DNA of 64,000 bases from SIG603 sp963589785 (lineage in GTDB: Bacteria > Bacillota > Clostridia > Oscillospirales > Acutalibacteraceae): positions 44,422-108,421 of the forward strand of contig CAVAMJ010000008.1 in the NCBI GenBank assembly GCA_963589785.1, in the 5' to 3' direction. Each line of letters opens with the position of its first letter. Position 1 is the stretch's first letter. The position numbers were made by a program, and so were the translations under genes. This document shows, in pieces, positions 50,113-58,263 of this stretch. Below the pieces are notes generated by a model. It was not told the DNA's origin. It ran no database searches and saw only the letters and a program-made list of their open reading frames with translations.

Positions 50113-51669
50113 ATGAGTGCAAATACTTTAGAGAGCAGAAAGAACGTCCAAAACGGCGTTCGAAGGCTGATTTTCTGCGGCGTTTCCATTTTGCTGCAGC
50201 TTGGCTTTTTTGCTCTTCTCTTAACAAAACTTTATCACTGGGCATCGATCATCGATATCGTGCTGAGAGTGGCGGCATTCGCCTTGGCTCTTGTACTGTA
50301 CGGTCAAAATAAAACCACGCTCAATATGACCACGCCGTGGATTATTTTGATACTGTCTTTCCCTATTTTGGGAATAGGACTGACGCTTCTTATCGGTCTT
50401 GACGGCGGTACGCATAAGATGAAAAAACGCTATGCCGAGATAGATTATCGGCTTTTTCCGATGCTGAAGAGTAACGATGAGGAGCTCGAAAGACTATCAG
50501 AGAAAAATCCCCGTGCGGGGTCGATTGCAAGATACATTGCAAAAAACGCAAAGTATCCTGTCTATGACGGCTCGAGCGTGAGATATTTTGACGAGGCGAT
50601 AAATGCTCTTGATGCTCAGCTTGAGGACCTCTCGAGGGCGGAGAGATTTATCTTCATGGAATATCACGCTATCGAGGACGCAAAGGCATGGTCGAGAATA
50701 GAAGATGTTCTGGCTCAAAGGGCGGCGGCAGGAGTTGAGGTTCGTGTTTTCTATGACGACATGGGATCTATCGGATTTATAAATACAACATTTATCGAGA
50801 AATTAAAGGCAAGAGGAATAAGGTGCAGAGTCTTCAACCCGTTTGCTCCGATGGTTAACGTATTTCTAAATAACCGTGACCACCGAAAGATTACCGTTAT
50901 AGACGGAAAAATCGGTTACACGGGAGGATATAATTTAGCAGACGAATATTTTAACTACACTCACCCGTACGGAATGTGGAAGGATACGGGAGTGAGAATT
51001 GAGGGCGATGCAGTCGCTAACTTGACGGCGGCTTTTCTTGAGATGTGGAATGCCGCAAAGGACGGCAACCGTGATACGGACGAGAGGTTTGAGGAATTTC
51101 TAAAAACCGAGAGGGCAGAAAAACCTGAGGGCTTCGTCCAGCCCTATGCTGATATTCCGATTGACCACGAAAAGGTGGGCGAGGAGGTATATATCAGTCT
51201 TATCAACAAGGCTGAAAGATACTGCTATTTTATCACGCCATATCTGATAATCACGGATGAAATGAAGCATGCGCTCAACTTAGCCGCCAAGCGAGGAGTT
51301 GACGTGAGAATAATCACACCGGGAATACCCGACAAAAAGCTGGTTTACAGCGTGACGAGATCTTTTTACAGCGAGCTTGTGCCGAGCGGTGTGAGAATAT
51401 ATGAATGGATTCCCGGCTTTTGCCACGCTAAGATGTGCGTTGTCGATGATGAAATGGCAACCTGCGGAACTATCAATCTTGATTACCGCAGTCTTTATCA
51501 TCACTTTGAGAACGGCTGTTTCATGGCTCACTGCGAGGCGGTTCTCAAAATAAAAGAAGATATGATAAAAACAATGAGAGAATCAAGAGAGGTGACTTCT
51601 GAATACGGTAAGACTGACAAAAAGAGAATAGGTCAGCTTATCATGCGTTTGTTTGCGGGACTTTTGTAA
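50113..51669 (+). CDS. cls: Cardiolipin synthase
   Basis: A 518-residue phospholipase D superfamily enzyme joining two phosphatidylglycerols into cardiolipin. Two N-terminal membrane helices are followed by two HKD motifs: HRKITVIDGKIGYTGGYN (about residue 257) and HAKMCVVDDEMATCGTIN (about residue 437). The length is typical. The ATG at 50113 is preferred: the TTG at 50101 would put the AGGGA site almost on the start codon. Confidence 0.95.
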   Translation: MSANTLESRKNVQNGVRRLIFCGVSILLQLGFFALLLTKLYHWASIIDIVLRVAAFALALVLYGQNKTTLNMTTPWIILILSFPILGIGLTLLIGLDGGTHKMKKRYAEIDYRLFPMLKSNDEELERLSEKNPRAGSIARYIAKNAKYPVYDGSSVRYFDEAINALDAQLEDLSRAERFIFMEYHAIEDAKAWSRIEDVLAQRAAAGVEVRVFYDDMGSIGFINTTFIEKLKARGIRCRVFNPFAPMVNVFLNNRDHRKITVIDGKIGYTGGYNLADEYFNYTHPYGMWKDTGVRIEGDAVANLTAAFLEMWNAAKDGNRDTDERFEEFLKTERAEKPEGFVQPYADIPIDHEKVGEEVYISLINKAERYCYFITPYLIITDEMKHALNLAAKRGVDVRIITPGIPDKKLVYSVTRSFYSELVPSGVRIYEWIPGFCHAKMCVVDDEMATCGTINLDYRSLYHHFENGCFMAHCEAVLKIKEDMIKTMRESREVTSEYGKTDKKRIGQLIMRLFAGLL

Positions 51670-51682
51670 TGTGTTTGATTGT

Positions 51683-51690
51683 GGGGGGGG
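51683..51690 (+). promoter_or_regulatory. G8 homopolymer as ribosome binding site
   Basis: A run of eight G lies 9 bp before the ATG of the small membrane protein gene and is the only purine-rich candidate Shine-Dalgarno sequence. Such runs are prone to slippage. Confidence 0.5.
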
Positions 51691-51699
51691 TAAATCTAT

Positions 51700-51945
51700 A
51701 TGAAAAATCCGTTTTACGGAATGCTCGGAGTGTTTGCGATTTTTAAGGTGTGCGGAACATTCGTGGCTATTTATTTGATAATGTTCTTGGCGGTTATCGC
51801 ACTTGCGTATATTTTCTGTGCGGTGACTCAAAGAAAGGTAGACAGTAAGGTCATCAGAATTTGTGCTTTGATCGCGATTATTCCCGCTTTGATTTTCACG
51901 GCGGTTATTGCAATAGTTTTATCAAAAATTCCTATGCTGATTTGA
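51700..51945 (+). CDS. Small two-helix membrane protein, unknown
   Basis: An 81-residue hydrophobic protein with membrane helices at about 16-42 (TFVAIYLIMFLAVIALAYIF) and 53-78 (RICALIAIIPALIFTAVIAI), joined by a short basic loop (TQRKVDSK). I do not recognise a family. It sits between cls and a flavin reductase on the same strand and may be co-transcribed with either. Confidence 0.7.
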   Translation: MKNPFYGMLGVFAIFKVCGTFVAIYLIMFLAVIALAYIFCAVTQRKVDSKVIRICALIAIIPALIFTAVIAIVLSKIPMLI

Positions 51946-51974
51946 TAGGAAATATATTTTTGCGGAGGAAAGTT

Positions 51975-52514
51975 ATGTCAGATAAGTTCAAGCTTAATGA
52001 TTACAAGGTTTTTGATATGTTCAAAAACAGCTGGGCACTCGTCACGGCTGGAAATCTTGAGAGCTACAATTCGTGCACGGTCGGCTGGGGAAGTCTGGGA
52101 ACTCTCTGGTCAAGACCCGGAAACGACGGCGCAAGCGTCACGGTTTATATTCATCCCGCTCGTTTTACGGAGCATTTTCTTGAGGAAAACTCAAGTTTCA
52201 CGGTAAGCTTTTTCCCTAAGGAATACAAGAAAGCTCTCGGCTACATGGGTTCGCACTCGGGAAGAAACGAGGATAAGGCGAAAAACTGCGGCTTAACACC
52301 GATGAAAGCGGGCGACAGCGTGAGCTTCGAGGAGGCAGAGCTTACCTTTGTTTGCAGAAAGGTCTATGCTCATCAGTTTGCCAAGGAGGGCATAGCTCAG
52401 GACATTCAAGATTACTATGCCGCCAATCCGAAGGTTTATCCCGACGGTACAGGGGGCGGATGGCAGCCGCACTATGTGTTTGTCGGTGAAATCACCGAGG
52501 TCATAGAGAAGTAA
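51975..52514 (+). CDS. Flavin reductase-like FMN-binding protein (flavoredoxin type)
   Basis: A 179-residue FMN-binding split-barrel protein. WALVTAGNLESYNSCTVGWG and the TVYIHPARFTEHFLEENSSF segment are typical, and FFPKEYKKALGYMGSHSGRN follows the pattern of flavoredoxin/flavin reductases of anaerobes. The ATG at 51975 has a GGAGGAAA site. A frame extending further upstream overlaps the previous gene and lacks a site. It probably handles electron transfer through bound FMN. Confidence 0.87.
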   Translation: MSDKFKLNDYKVFDMFKNSWALVTAGNLESYNSCTVGWGSLGTLWSRPGNDGASVTVYIHPARFTEHFLEENSSFTVSFFPKEYKKALGYMGSHSGRNEDKAKNCGLTPMKAGDSVSFEEAELTFVCRKVYAHQFAKEGIAQDIQDYYAANPKVYPDGTGGGWQPHYVFVGEITEVIEK

Positions 52515-52520
52515 AAACAA

Positions 52521-52553
52521 AAAGGAAGGATTTGCGTGAGATCCTTCCTTTTC
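52521..52553 (+). terminator. Terminator after the flavin reductase gene
   Basis: AAGGAAGGAT/ATCCTTCCTT stem and a TTC(T) tail. Confidence 0.8.
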
Positions 52554-52690
52554 TCATTTTGAGAGATTAACGCTCTGAGTTTTAAACATTCGCTGGGTAG
52601 AAGTTGAAAACTTGGGGTGTTTTTGCATTGACATATAGAAATTACTGCTAAATTGCGCTGTTTTTTGTAGGTTAATATTACTGATTTTTC

Positions 52691-52719
52691 TTGACATAAC
52701 GGATATGGCTTATTAAAAT
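52691..52719 (+). promoter_or_regulatory. Promoter of the TPM-domain gene
   Basis: Consensus TTGACA and TAAAAT with 17-bp spacing. Another TTGACA at about 52630 has no good -10. Confidence 0.7.
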
Positions 52720-52785
52720 ATAGAGTGCATTAGTACGAAATTTTGCAAATTTTTTTCAAACTTTTTCAAACGGAGATACTTTATC

Positions 52786-53901
52786 ATGACTTTAAGAGGG
52801 GATATCCTTAAAAATATAGTTGCTGTTGTGCTCGCACTTTCTATTGCTTTGCCACTTAGCTTTTCAAGTACTCTGACAGCATTTGCAGACGAATCTTCAA
52901 GCGAAGAGACAAGTGTTTCTGATGAGAGCACCGTGGAGGAGAGCAGTGATGCAGCAAGCGAGGCTTCGAGTGAAGCAAGCACAGAGAGCTCAGCAAGCTC
53001 GACTGCGACAACAAATATCACTATTCCCTCGGCTTCAAGCGATTTTTATGTGTATGATGAGATGAACACGATCTCCGATACCACACGCCAGTCAATCGTG
53101 CAGACCGGAGAGTATCTCAACGCTCAGTATGGCGCACAGATAGTTGTTGCCGTGTTCAATACACTTGGCGACTACAACATAGAGAGCTTCACAAATCAGC
53201 TGCTCACATCTTGGAATGTCGGAGGCAGTGACGGATACGGCCTTGTTTTCCTCATGGATGTCTCTGAGGACGATTACTACTGTATTTCCGGTGCCGGCTT
53301 AAAGCAGCTTTATACCTCGTCTAAAATTCAAACTATCCTCGATGATAACATCGAGTCGGTTTTTGCGCAGAAAAACTATGATGCAGCGGCGCTTGCTTTT
53401 GTAAACGCATGCACAAGCGACCTTGAAAAGTATATGCAGGACCTTGCCGCTTCGGGTGTTGTTCTTGTTAAGAACTCGAATACAACTGCGACAGCTTCGA
53501 CCACAGGCGATTCGACAGACGTTCAGACAACTGATACCGAAAGCGGGACCACAGAGACCACAAAGAGCTCAGGCGGATTTCTTGGCTTCCTCAAGGCTCT
53601 TGTTATCATCATCCTCGTGCTTGTAATTCTTCTTTGCGTCCTGTTTGTCGTTGCATATATGCACGGTCAAAAGGTCAAGCGTGAGAGAGCGGAGGCAAGG
53701 CGCAGAAACGCTCAGAGAAGAGGCAGTTCTTCGTCTTCTTCTCAGAGAAGCACCCAGCGTTCGACTTTTTCGTCATCGAGAGGAAACGGAAGCTCCTCAA
53801 GACCGCGTTCATCAAGCGGCACACGCTCAGGCTCTTCCTCAAGCAGAACAAGAAGCTCATCTTCCTCGAGAAGTGATTACAGAAATAGATACGACAGATA
53901 A
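52786..53901 (+). CDS. TPM-domain protein with Ser/Arg-rich cytoplasmic tail
   Basis: A 371-residue protein. A signal sequence spans about 1-36. A Ser/Glu/Thr-rich spacer leads to a TPM domain (about 85-225: FYVYDEMNTISDTTRQSIVQ, GYGLVFLMDVSEDDYYCISG). A membrane helix (FLKALVIIILVLVILLCVLFVVA) lies at about 267-290, and an 80-residue Arg/Ser tail ends the protein. TPM domains occur in membrane quality-control and photosystem repair factors and some have phosphatase activity, but the role in Clostridia is unknown. CGGAGA lies before the ATG. Confidence 0.85.
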   Translation: MTLRGDILKNIVAVVLALSIALPLSFSSTLTAFADESSSEETSVSDESTVEESSDAASEASSEASTESSASSTATTNITIPSASSDFYVYDEMNTISDTTRQSIVQTGEYLNAQYGAQIVVAVFNTLGDYNIESFTNQLLTSWNVGGSDGYGLVFLMDVSEDDYYCISGAGLKQLYTSSKIQTILDDNIESVFAQKNYDAAALAFVNACTSDLEKYMQDLAASGVVLVKNSNTTATASTTGDSTDVQTTDTESGTTETTKSSGGFLGFLKALVIIILVLVILLCVLFVVAYMHGQKVKRERAEARRRNAQRRGSSSSSSQRSTQRSTFSSSRGNGSSSRPRSSSGTRSGSSSSRTRSSSSSRSDYRNRYDR

Positions 53902-53910
53902 ATAAAAAAT

Positions 53911-53947
53911 AAAACTCTGTGAATTCAGTTATTCACAGAGTTTTTTT
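53911..53947. terminator. Bidirectional terminator
   Basis: AAAACTCTGTGAAT/ATTCACAGAGTTTT stem with T and A tracts, between the convergent TPM and SDR genes. Confidence 0.88.
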
Positions 53948-53959
53948 CATATATTAATT

Positions 53960-54697
53960 TTAGAGAACCATTCCGCCGTTCACTCCGAGAACCTGACCTG
54001 TGATGAATTTAGCGTCGGCAAGAAAGGCGCAAGCCTTTGCGACATCATCGGGAGTTCCGATAGTACCTGTCGGGATTTCCTCACGGATAGCGTTTACATC
54101 CTCTTCGCTTAGGTGAGAATTCATTTTTGTGTCTATCATACCGGGCGAAACACAGTTGACTGTGATTCCGCTAAGTCCCACTTCTTGCGCAAGCGCCTTG
54201 GTCATTGCGATAAGTCCGCCTTTTGATGCGGAGTAGGCAACCTCACAGCTTGCGCCGACCTGCCCCCACATGGATGCGACATTTATGATGCTTCCGCTTT
54301 TCTCGTGTATCATATTTTTTATGCATCGTTTGGAAACAAGGAATGCTCCCGTGAGATTAACGCTGATTATATCGTTCCATTCGGAAAGTTCGGTTTCGTC
54401 AAAAAGCTTTATCAGTGAGATTCCCGCATTATTGACAAGCACGGAGACATTTCCGAGAGAATTTTCAACTTCACTTAGCATGGAGTCGATTTCTTCTTCT
54501 GACCTTAAATCTGCACGAAAAGCCTTTGCGGTGTAGCCGCTTGAATTAAGTTCGTTTTCAAGAGCGAGAGCGGCACTTTCGTTGTTCATATAGTGAATGG
54601 CGACAGAATAACCCTTTTCGGCAAGGGTTTTGCAGATTGCTTTGCCGATGTCTCCCGAACCGCCTGTTACAAGTGCGGTTTTATTTAAATTCGTCAT
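53960..54697 (-). CDS. Short-chain dehydrogenase/reductase (FabG/YmfI-like)
   Basis: A 245-residue SDR. TGGSGDIGKAICKTLAEKG is the NADP-binding motif, LVNNAGIS the structural motif and YSASKGGLIAMTKAL the catalytic Tyr/Lys site, with VNCVSPGMIDTKM after it. The MWGQVGASCEVAYSASK context is common in YmfI-type EF-P 5-aminopentanone reductases, so that function is possible, but FabG-type 3-oxoacyl reduction cannot be excluded. It starts 16 bp after rsmE on the same strand. Confidence 0.85.
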   Translation of the reverse strand: MTNLNKTALVTGGSGDIGKAICKTLAEKGYSVAIHYMNNESAALALENELNSSGYTAKAFRADLRSEEEIDSMLSEVENSLGNVSVLVNNAGISLIKLFDETELSEWNDIISVNLTGAFLVSKRCIKNMIHEKSGSIINVASMWGQVGASCEVAYSASKGGLIAMTKALAQEVGLSGITVNCVSPGMIDTKMNSHLSEEDVNAIREEIPTGTIGTPDDVAKACAFLADAKFITGQVLGVNGGMVL

Positions 54698-54713
54698 AGT
54701 GCTCCTTTAGTAT

Positions 54714-55442
54714 TTATTCCAAATTTCCCGTGAGTGCCATAATCACAGAAATGGCGGCAATCGGTGCGGTCTCAGTGCGAAGAATTCTCTTGCCGAGAGT
54801 TGCTATGGAAACTCCGTTTTCCTTTGCAAGTTTAACCTCGGCTTCGGAAAATCCGCCCTCCGAACCGATGAAGATCGATATATCGGAGTTATCCTCTGTT
54901 TTTCCGACAAGGCTTGTGAACGGCTCTCCGCCGTGCTCATAGCACATGATTTTAAGTCCGTTGGCGTTTTTTACTGCATCGGCGAATTTAACCGGCTTTT
55001 TTACCTCGGGGATTATTCCTCGTCCGCACTGCTTTGCGGCTTCGAGAGCGATTTTCTGCCAGCGGGCAATTTTCTTTTCTTCCTTGCCGTCAAGCTTTGC
55101 CACGCAAAATTCGCTTGTGACGGGGACAACGGCATATGCGCCTAGTTCCACTGCTTTTTGCGTGACTAAGTTGAATTTATCTGATTTTGTTATGCACTGG
55201 TAAAGTGTAACTCTGCGGTTTGGCTCTGTTTCGCTCTTCTTTTTCTCGAGAATGTCGGCAAAAACGCTGTTTCCGACAATTTCTCTGACGGCGGCACGGT
55301 AATCGAAGCCCACGCCGTCGCAAAGAGTGATTTCCTCGCCGACACGCACACGAAGGCTTTTTGCAAGGTGAGATCCGTTCTCACCGTCTATTTCTATTGA
55401 AGCTTGATTAAGCTTGTCTGCATCGATAAAAAATCTTGGCAT
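54714..55442 (-). CDS. rsmE: 16S rRNA (uracil-1498-N3) methyltransferase RsmE
   Basis: A 242-residue SPOUT methyltransferase. It has an N-terminal PUA-like part (MPRFFIDADKLNQ, GSHLAKSLRVRVGEEI), then IFIGSEGGFSEAEVKLA and LGKRILRTETAPIAAISVI, the SAM-binding knot motifs. I start at the ATG at 55442, just after GGAGGGAAT. An in-frame start nine codons upstream is not supported. The usual neighbour prmA is missing here. Confidence 0.95.
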   Translation of the reverse strand: MPRFFIDADKLNQASIEIDGENGSHLAKSLRVRVGEEITLCDGVGFDYRAAVREIVGNSVFADILEKKKSETEPNRRVTLYQCITKSDKFNLVTQKAVELGAYAVVPVTSEFCVAKLDGKEEKKIARWQKIALEAAKQCGRGIIPEVKKPVKFADAVKNANGLKIMCYEHGGEPFTSLVGKTEDNSDISIFIGSEGGFSEAEVKLAKENGVSIATLGKRILRTETAPIAAISVIMALTGNLE

Positions 55443-55533
55443 ATTCCCTCCGAACGATTGAATATACAATGGTTTTGTTTGTGGTCTTGAAGATGATTTT
55501 ACAACAGTGAGTGCGCCTTGTCAAATTGTAAAG

Positions 55534-55578
55534 ACAGCGCTGTGATTGCGGCTTTTATCTTCACAGCGCTGTTTTTTT
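55534..55578 (+). terminator. Strong terminator-like hairpin ahead of the FG-GAP lipoprotein gene
   Basis: ACAGCGCTGTGA/TCACAGCGCTGT, a perfect 12-bp stem with a 15-nt loop and a T7 tail. It is oriented on the plus strand between divergent genes, where no upstream plus-strand gene needs ending, so it may be an attenuator or end a short untranslated RNA. Confidence 0.75.
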
Positions 55579-55622
55579 ATGGTATACTGTTAGGGTGTAA
55601 TATGTGTGGAGGAGGAATGAAT

Positions 55623-57035
55623 ATGTTCGGCTTTTTTAAGAGATTATCAGCCTTGGTTTTGCTTATGACAACGCTTGTCGTGAGCTTTTCGGGCTGTACC
55701 GAAGTGGACTATTCTTCCGACAATCTCATGACCGCACCAAAGGTGAGCGCGGTCCAGCAGGATATATATGATCTTCTCGGCATGGACGATGAGACAATCA
55801 ACCTCATGTATCCGCAGAACGGAGATTATCGCTCAGCGATTATCATGTGTGACTTCACTGGAGACGGTTACCAAGACGCTGTCGGATTTACCATGCATGA
55901 CGATGACAGTGTGGTTACCGTAAGCTTTATGACAGAAGAAGACGGCATTTGGAAAATTATCTCTTCATTCAAATCGAGTTCAACTCAGATAGACAAGGTT
56001 CTCTTCGGAGATGTTACGGGTGACGGTGTGACTGATATTGTCATCGGCTGGGGAAGTGCAAAGGGACTTGCCAACTCTGCCGGACTTTATTACTACGAGA
56101 ACGGCATCGTTAAGGGCTTCTCGCTCGGACATTCCTACACAGAAATCGAGCTTATGGATCTGAACGGAAGCAGCACAAAGGATATTTTCACGGTTTCTGT
56201 GGCGACTCTTGTTTCCACGCAGTCGGTAGAAACAGGAAGCTCCATGGCTAATCTTTACAGCTTCGTGGGTGATGAGCTTGTATGCACTCACCGATGCGCC
56301 CTTTACAATAATCTAAGCAGTTTTTCTTCAATCACGCTTGGAAAAAGCCTTGACGACAGAACCTGCGTCACGGTTGACGGTGTAATGGCAGACGGTTCGA
56401 TGATAACCCAGCTGTTGTATATAAACCCGTTCTCGGGCACTATGCTCTCACCGCTTTCGTTCTCGGGAGTGTATGAGACATACAACTATTTTTACCGTGC
56501 CCGTCAGGTGGCGATAACATCACGGGATATAGACGGAGACGGAATAGTCGAAATGCCGCAGTGCATTTACATGAACGACGAGGAAAAGAAAATATATTCT
56601 ACTGATTATATTATTGAGTGGATGAAATTCGACATTGCGGCAAGAAAGGGCATTGTGTCCAAGGTTCAGATTTATAATCAGGACGACTCTTACACCGTGG
56701 ATATTCCGAAAGAAGCGGAAGAGGTGCTAAGATGCGACAGGGATTCGGAAACGAGGACGGCAAGTTTTTATCTGTGCGAATTTAACGATTACGGAAAAGT
56801 GACGGAGAAAACCGAGCTTTTCAGCATAAGAGTTTTCACAAAGGAAACTTGGGAAAAGCTTCCCATAAAGGATAGTCCGAATAGCCTTTCCGAGAGAAGA
56901 AGCTACCGTGAAGATAATTATGCTTTTCTGAAAAGCGCAAAGCTTGACGGAGAAGAGTTTGTCTATGCGGCTAAAATAGAGACAGATTCAAATATTTATT
57001 CATCAATACCGTATACTATAGAGATTGTGGATTAG
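55623..57035 (+). CDS. Lipoprotein with FG-GAP/VCBS-like repeats
   Basis: A 470-residue lipoprotein: signal segment LSALVLLMTTLVVSFSGC with a lipobox Cys near residue 24. Calcium-type repeats DFTGDGYQDAVGF, DVTGDGVTDIVIGWG and DIDGDGIVEMPQ suggest an extracellular beta-propeller-like fold. The function is unknown. It lies 14 bp before a two-component regulator gene, so it may be the sensory or target partner of that system. A GGAGGAGGA site best suits the ATG at 55623. The ATG at 55617 is too close. Confidence 0.78.
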   Translation: MFGFFKRLSALVLLMTTLVVSFSGCTEVDYSSDNLMTAPKVSAVQQDIYDLLGMDDETINLMYPQNGDYRSAIIMCDFTGDGYQDAVGFTMHDDDSVVTVSFMTEEDGIWKIISSFKSSSTQIDKVLFGDVTGDGVTDIVIGWGSAKGLANSAGLYYYENGIVKGFSLGHSYTEIELMDLNGSSTKDIFTVSVATLVSTQSVETGSSMANLYSFVGDELVCTHRCALYNNLSSFSSITLGKSLDDRTCVTVDGVMADGSMITQLLYINPFSGTMLSPLSFSGVYETYNYFYRARQVAITSRDIDGDGIVEMPQCIYMNDEEKKIYSTDYIIEWMKFDIAARKGIVSKVQIYNQDDSYTVDIPKEAEEVLRCDRDSETRTASFYLCEFNDYGKVTEKTELFSIRVFTKETWEKLPIKDSPNSLSERRSYREDNYAFLKSAKLDGEEFVYAAKIETDSNIYSSIPYTIEIVD

Positions 57036-57049
57036 GGAGGATATACGAT

Positions 57050-57754
57050 ATGAAAAGATTACTTGTTTGTGAGGACGAGCAGAATATCAGAGAATTTGAG
57101 GTAATAAATTTAAAAAGAGCTGGTTACGATGTTGTCGAGGCGGCAAGCGGAGACGAGGCTCTCGAGATTTATCACCGTGAGAACGGAAATTTCGATGTTG
57201 TTATTCTCGATATTATGATGCCGGGAAAGCATGACGGCTTGGCAGTCTGCAAGGAGCTGAGAAAGCTTAGCGACACGATAGGAATAATTCTTCTTTCGGC
57301 AAAAACTCAGGAGATGGATAAGGTGACGGGTCTTATGGTCGGCGCAGACGACTACATAACAAAGCCGTTCTCACCGAGCGAGCTCACCGCAAGAGTGGAC
57401 GCTGTCAACCGCAGAGTCGAGCTTGTCAGAGGTGCAACGGCAAACGCCTTCTCGAAGGAAATAGTTTCCGGTGACTTCGTGCTCAATCTCATGGACAGAA
57501 GCTTCTCCAAAAAGGGAGAGAAGATAGACCTCACGCAGGTTGAGTTCCAGATAATAGAGTATTTTCTTACTAACCCGGCAATTCCGCTTTCAAGAACGGA
57601 TATCCTCACCCATGTTTGGGGCACAAGCTATGCCGGTGACGAGAAAATCGTCGATGTAAACATCAGAAGAATAAGAATGAAAATAGAGGACGATCCGTCC
57701 GTTCCAACTCACATAATCACCGTCTGGGGTCACGGATACAGATGGGAAGCTTAA
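57050..57754 (+). CDS. OmpR-family response regulator
   Basis: A 234-residue response regulator. The receiver domain has the acidic pair CEDEQN, phospho-acceptor Asp54 (VILDIMMPG), the Lys of ADDYITKPF and a winged-helix DNA-binding domain (QVEFQIIEYFLTNPAIPLSR, DVNIRRIRMKIEDDP). It is separated from its likely kinase (58264-59691) by the inserted four-helix-bundle cassette. AGGGAGG lies upstream of the ATG. Confidence 0.94.
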   Translation: MKRLLVCEDEQNIREFEVINLKRAGYDVVEAASGDEALEIYHRENGNFDVVILDIMMPGKHDGLAVCKELRKLSDTIGIILLSAKTQEMDKVTGLMVGADDYITKPFSPSELTARVDAVNRRVELVRGATANAFSKEIVSGDFVLNLMDRSFSKKGEKIDLTQVEFQIIEYFLTNPAIPLSRTDILTHVWGTSYAGDEKIVDVNIRRIRMKIEDDPSVPTHIITVWGHGYRWEA

Positions 57755-57778
57755 TGTGAGTGTGGAGTGTTGAGTTAG

Positions 57779-57797
57779 GAGTGTGGAGTTGTTGCAA
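57779..57797 (+). repeat. Left inverted repeat of the four-helix-bundle cassette
   Basis: GAGTGTGGAGTTGTTGCAA, the exact reverse complement of 58205-58223. It sits in a longer GTGTGGAGT-rich block (57756-57832) that also folds back on itself: AACTCCACACTC recurs at 57809-57820. Confidence 0.85.
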
Positions 57798-57847
57798 TAC
57801 TTCAGTCAAACTCCACACTCAACACTCCAAACTTAGAAGCTAATGAA

Positions 57848-58201
57848 ATGAACGAAAATACCGTAAAAATCAAAAGCAAGAAATTTGCAGTTCGAGTAGT
57901 AAATCTTTACAAGCACCTTGTGAAAAACAGGGGCGAATATATATTGTCAAAGCAAATTCTAAGAAGCGGAACAAGCATAGGAGCAAACCTTGCCGAAAGC
58001 GAAGCTGCAATAAGCCAAAATGATTTTTTGTCAAAGGTGTATATTGCCTTAAAAGAATGTCATGAGACGATATATTGGCTTGATTTACTTTATGAAACGG
58101 AATATTTGAATAAAAAAGAGTATGAGTCGTTAAAGTGCGATTGTGAAGAAATAAGAAGAATGCTTTCTTCCACGACAAAAACTTTGAAGGAACGAGAATG
58201 A
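57848..58201 (+). CDS. Four-helix-bundle protein (S23/23S rRNA intervening-sequence family)
   Basis: A 117-residue all-helical protein. FAVRVVNLYKHLVKNRGEYI, SKQILRSGTSIGANLAESEA and FLSKVYIALKECHETIYWLDLL are the signature segments of the family found inside 23S rRNA intervening sequences and related to the Avd protein of diversity-generating retroelements. It is wedged between a response regulator and its histidine kinase and flanked by inverted repeats. Its ribosome binding site is poor. Its ATGA end overlaps a start that extends the kinase frame. The function is not established. Confidence 0.9.
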   Translation: MNENTVKIKSKKFAVRVVNLYKHLVKNRGEYILSKQILRSGTSIGANLAESEAAISQNDFLSKVYIALKECHETIYWLDLLYETEYLNKKEYESLKCDCEEIRRMLSSTTKTLKERE

Positions 58202-58204
58202 GTC

Positions 58205-58223
58205 TTGCAACAACTCCACACTC
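58205..58223 (+). repeat. Right inverted repeat of the four-helix-bundle cassette
   Basis: TTGCAACAACTCCACACTC, matching the left arm at 57779-57797. The block continues to 58245 with further ACTCCA/CACTC units. Confidence 0.85.
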
Positions 58224-58263
58224 AACACTCCAAACTCCACACTCAAAAAAGGGGGTGCCACGA

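Noticed and set aside
57756..58245. GTGTGGAGT/ACTCCACAC blocks considered as a CRISPR array
   Set aside because: The units are inverted, irregular and flank a protein gene. There are no regular spacers.
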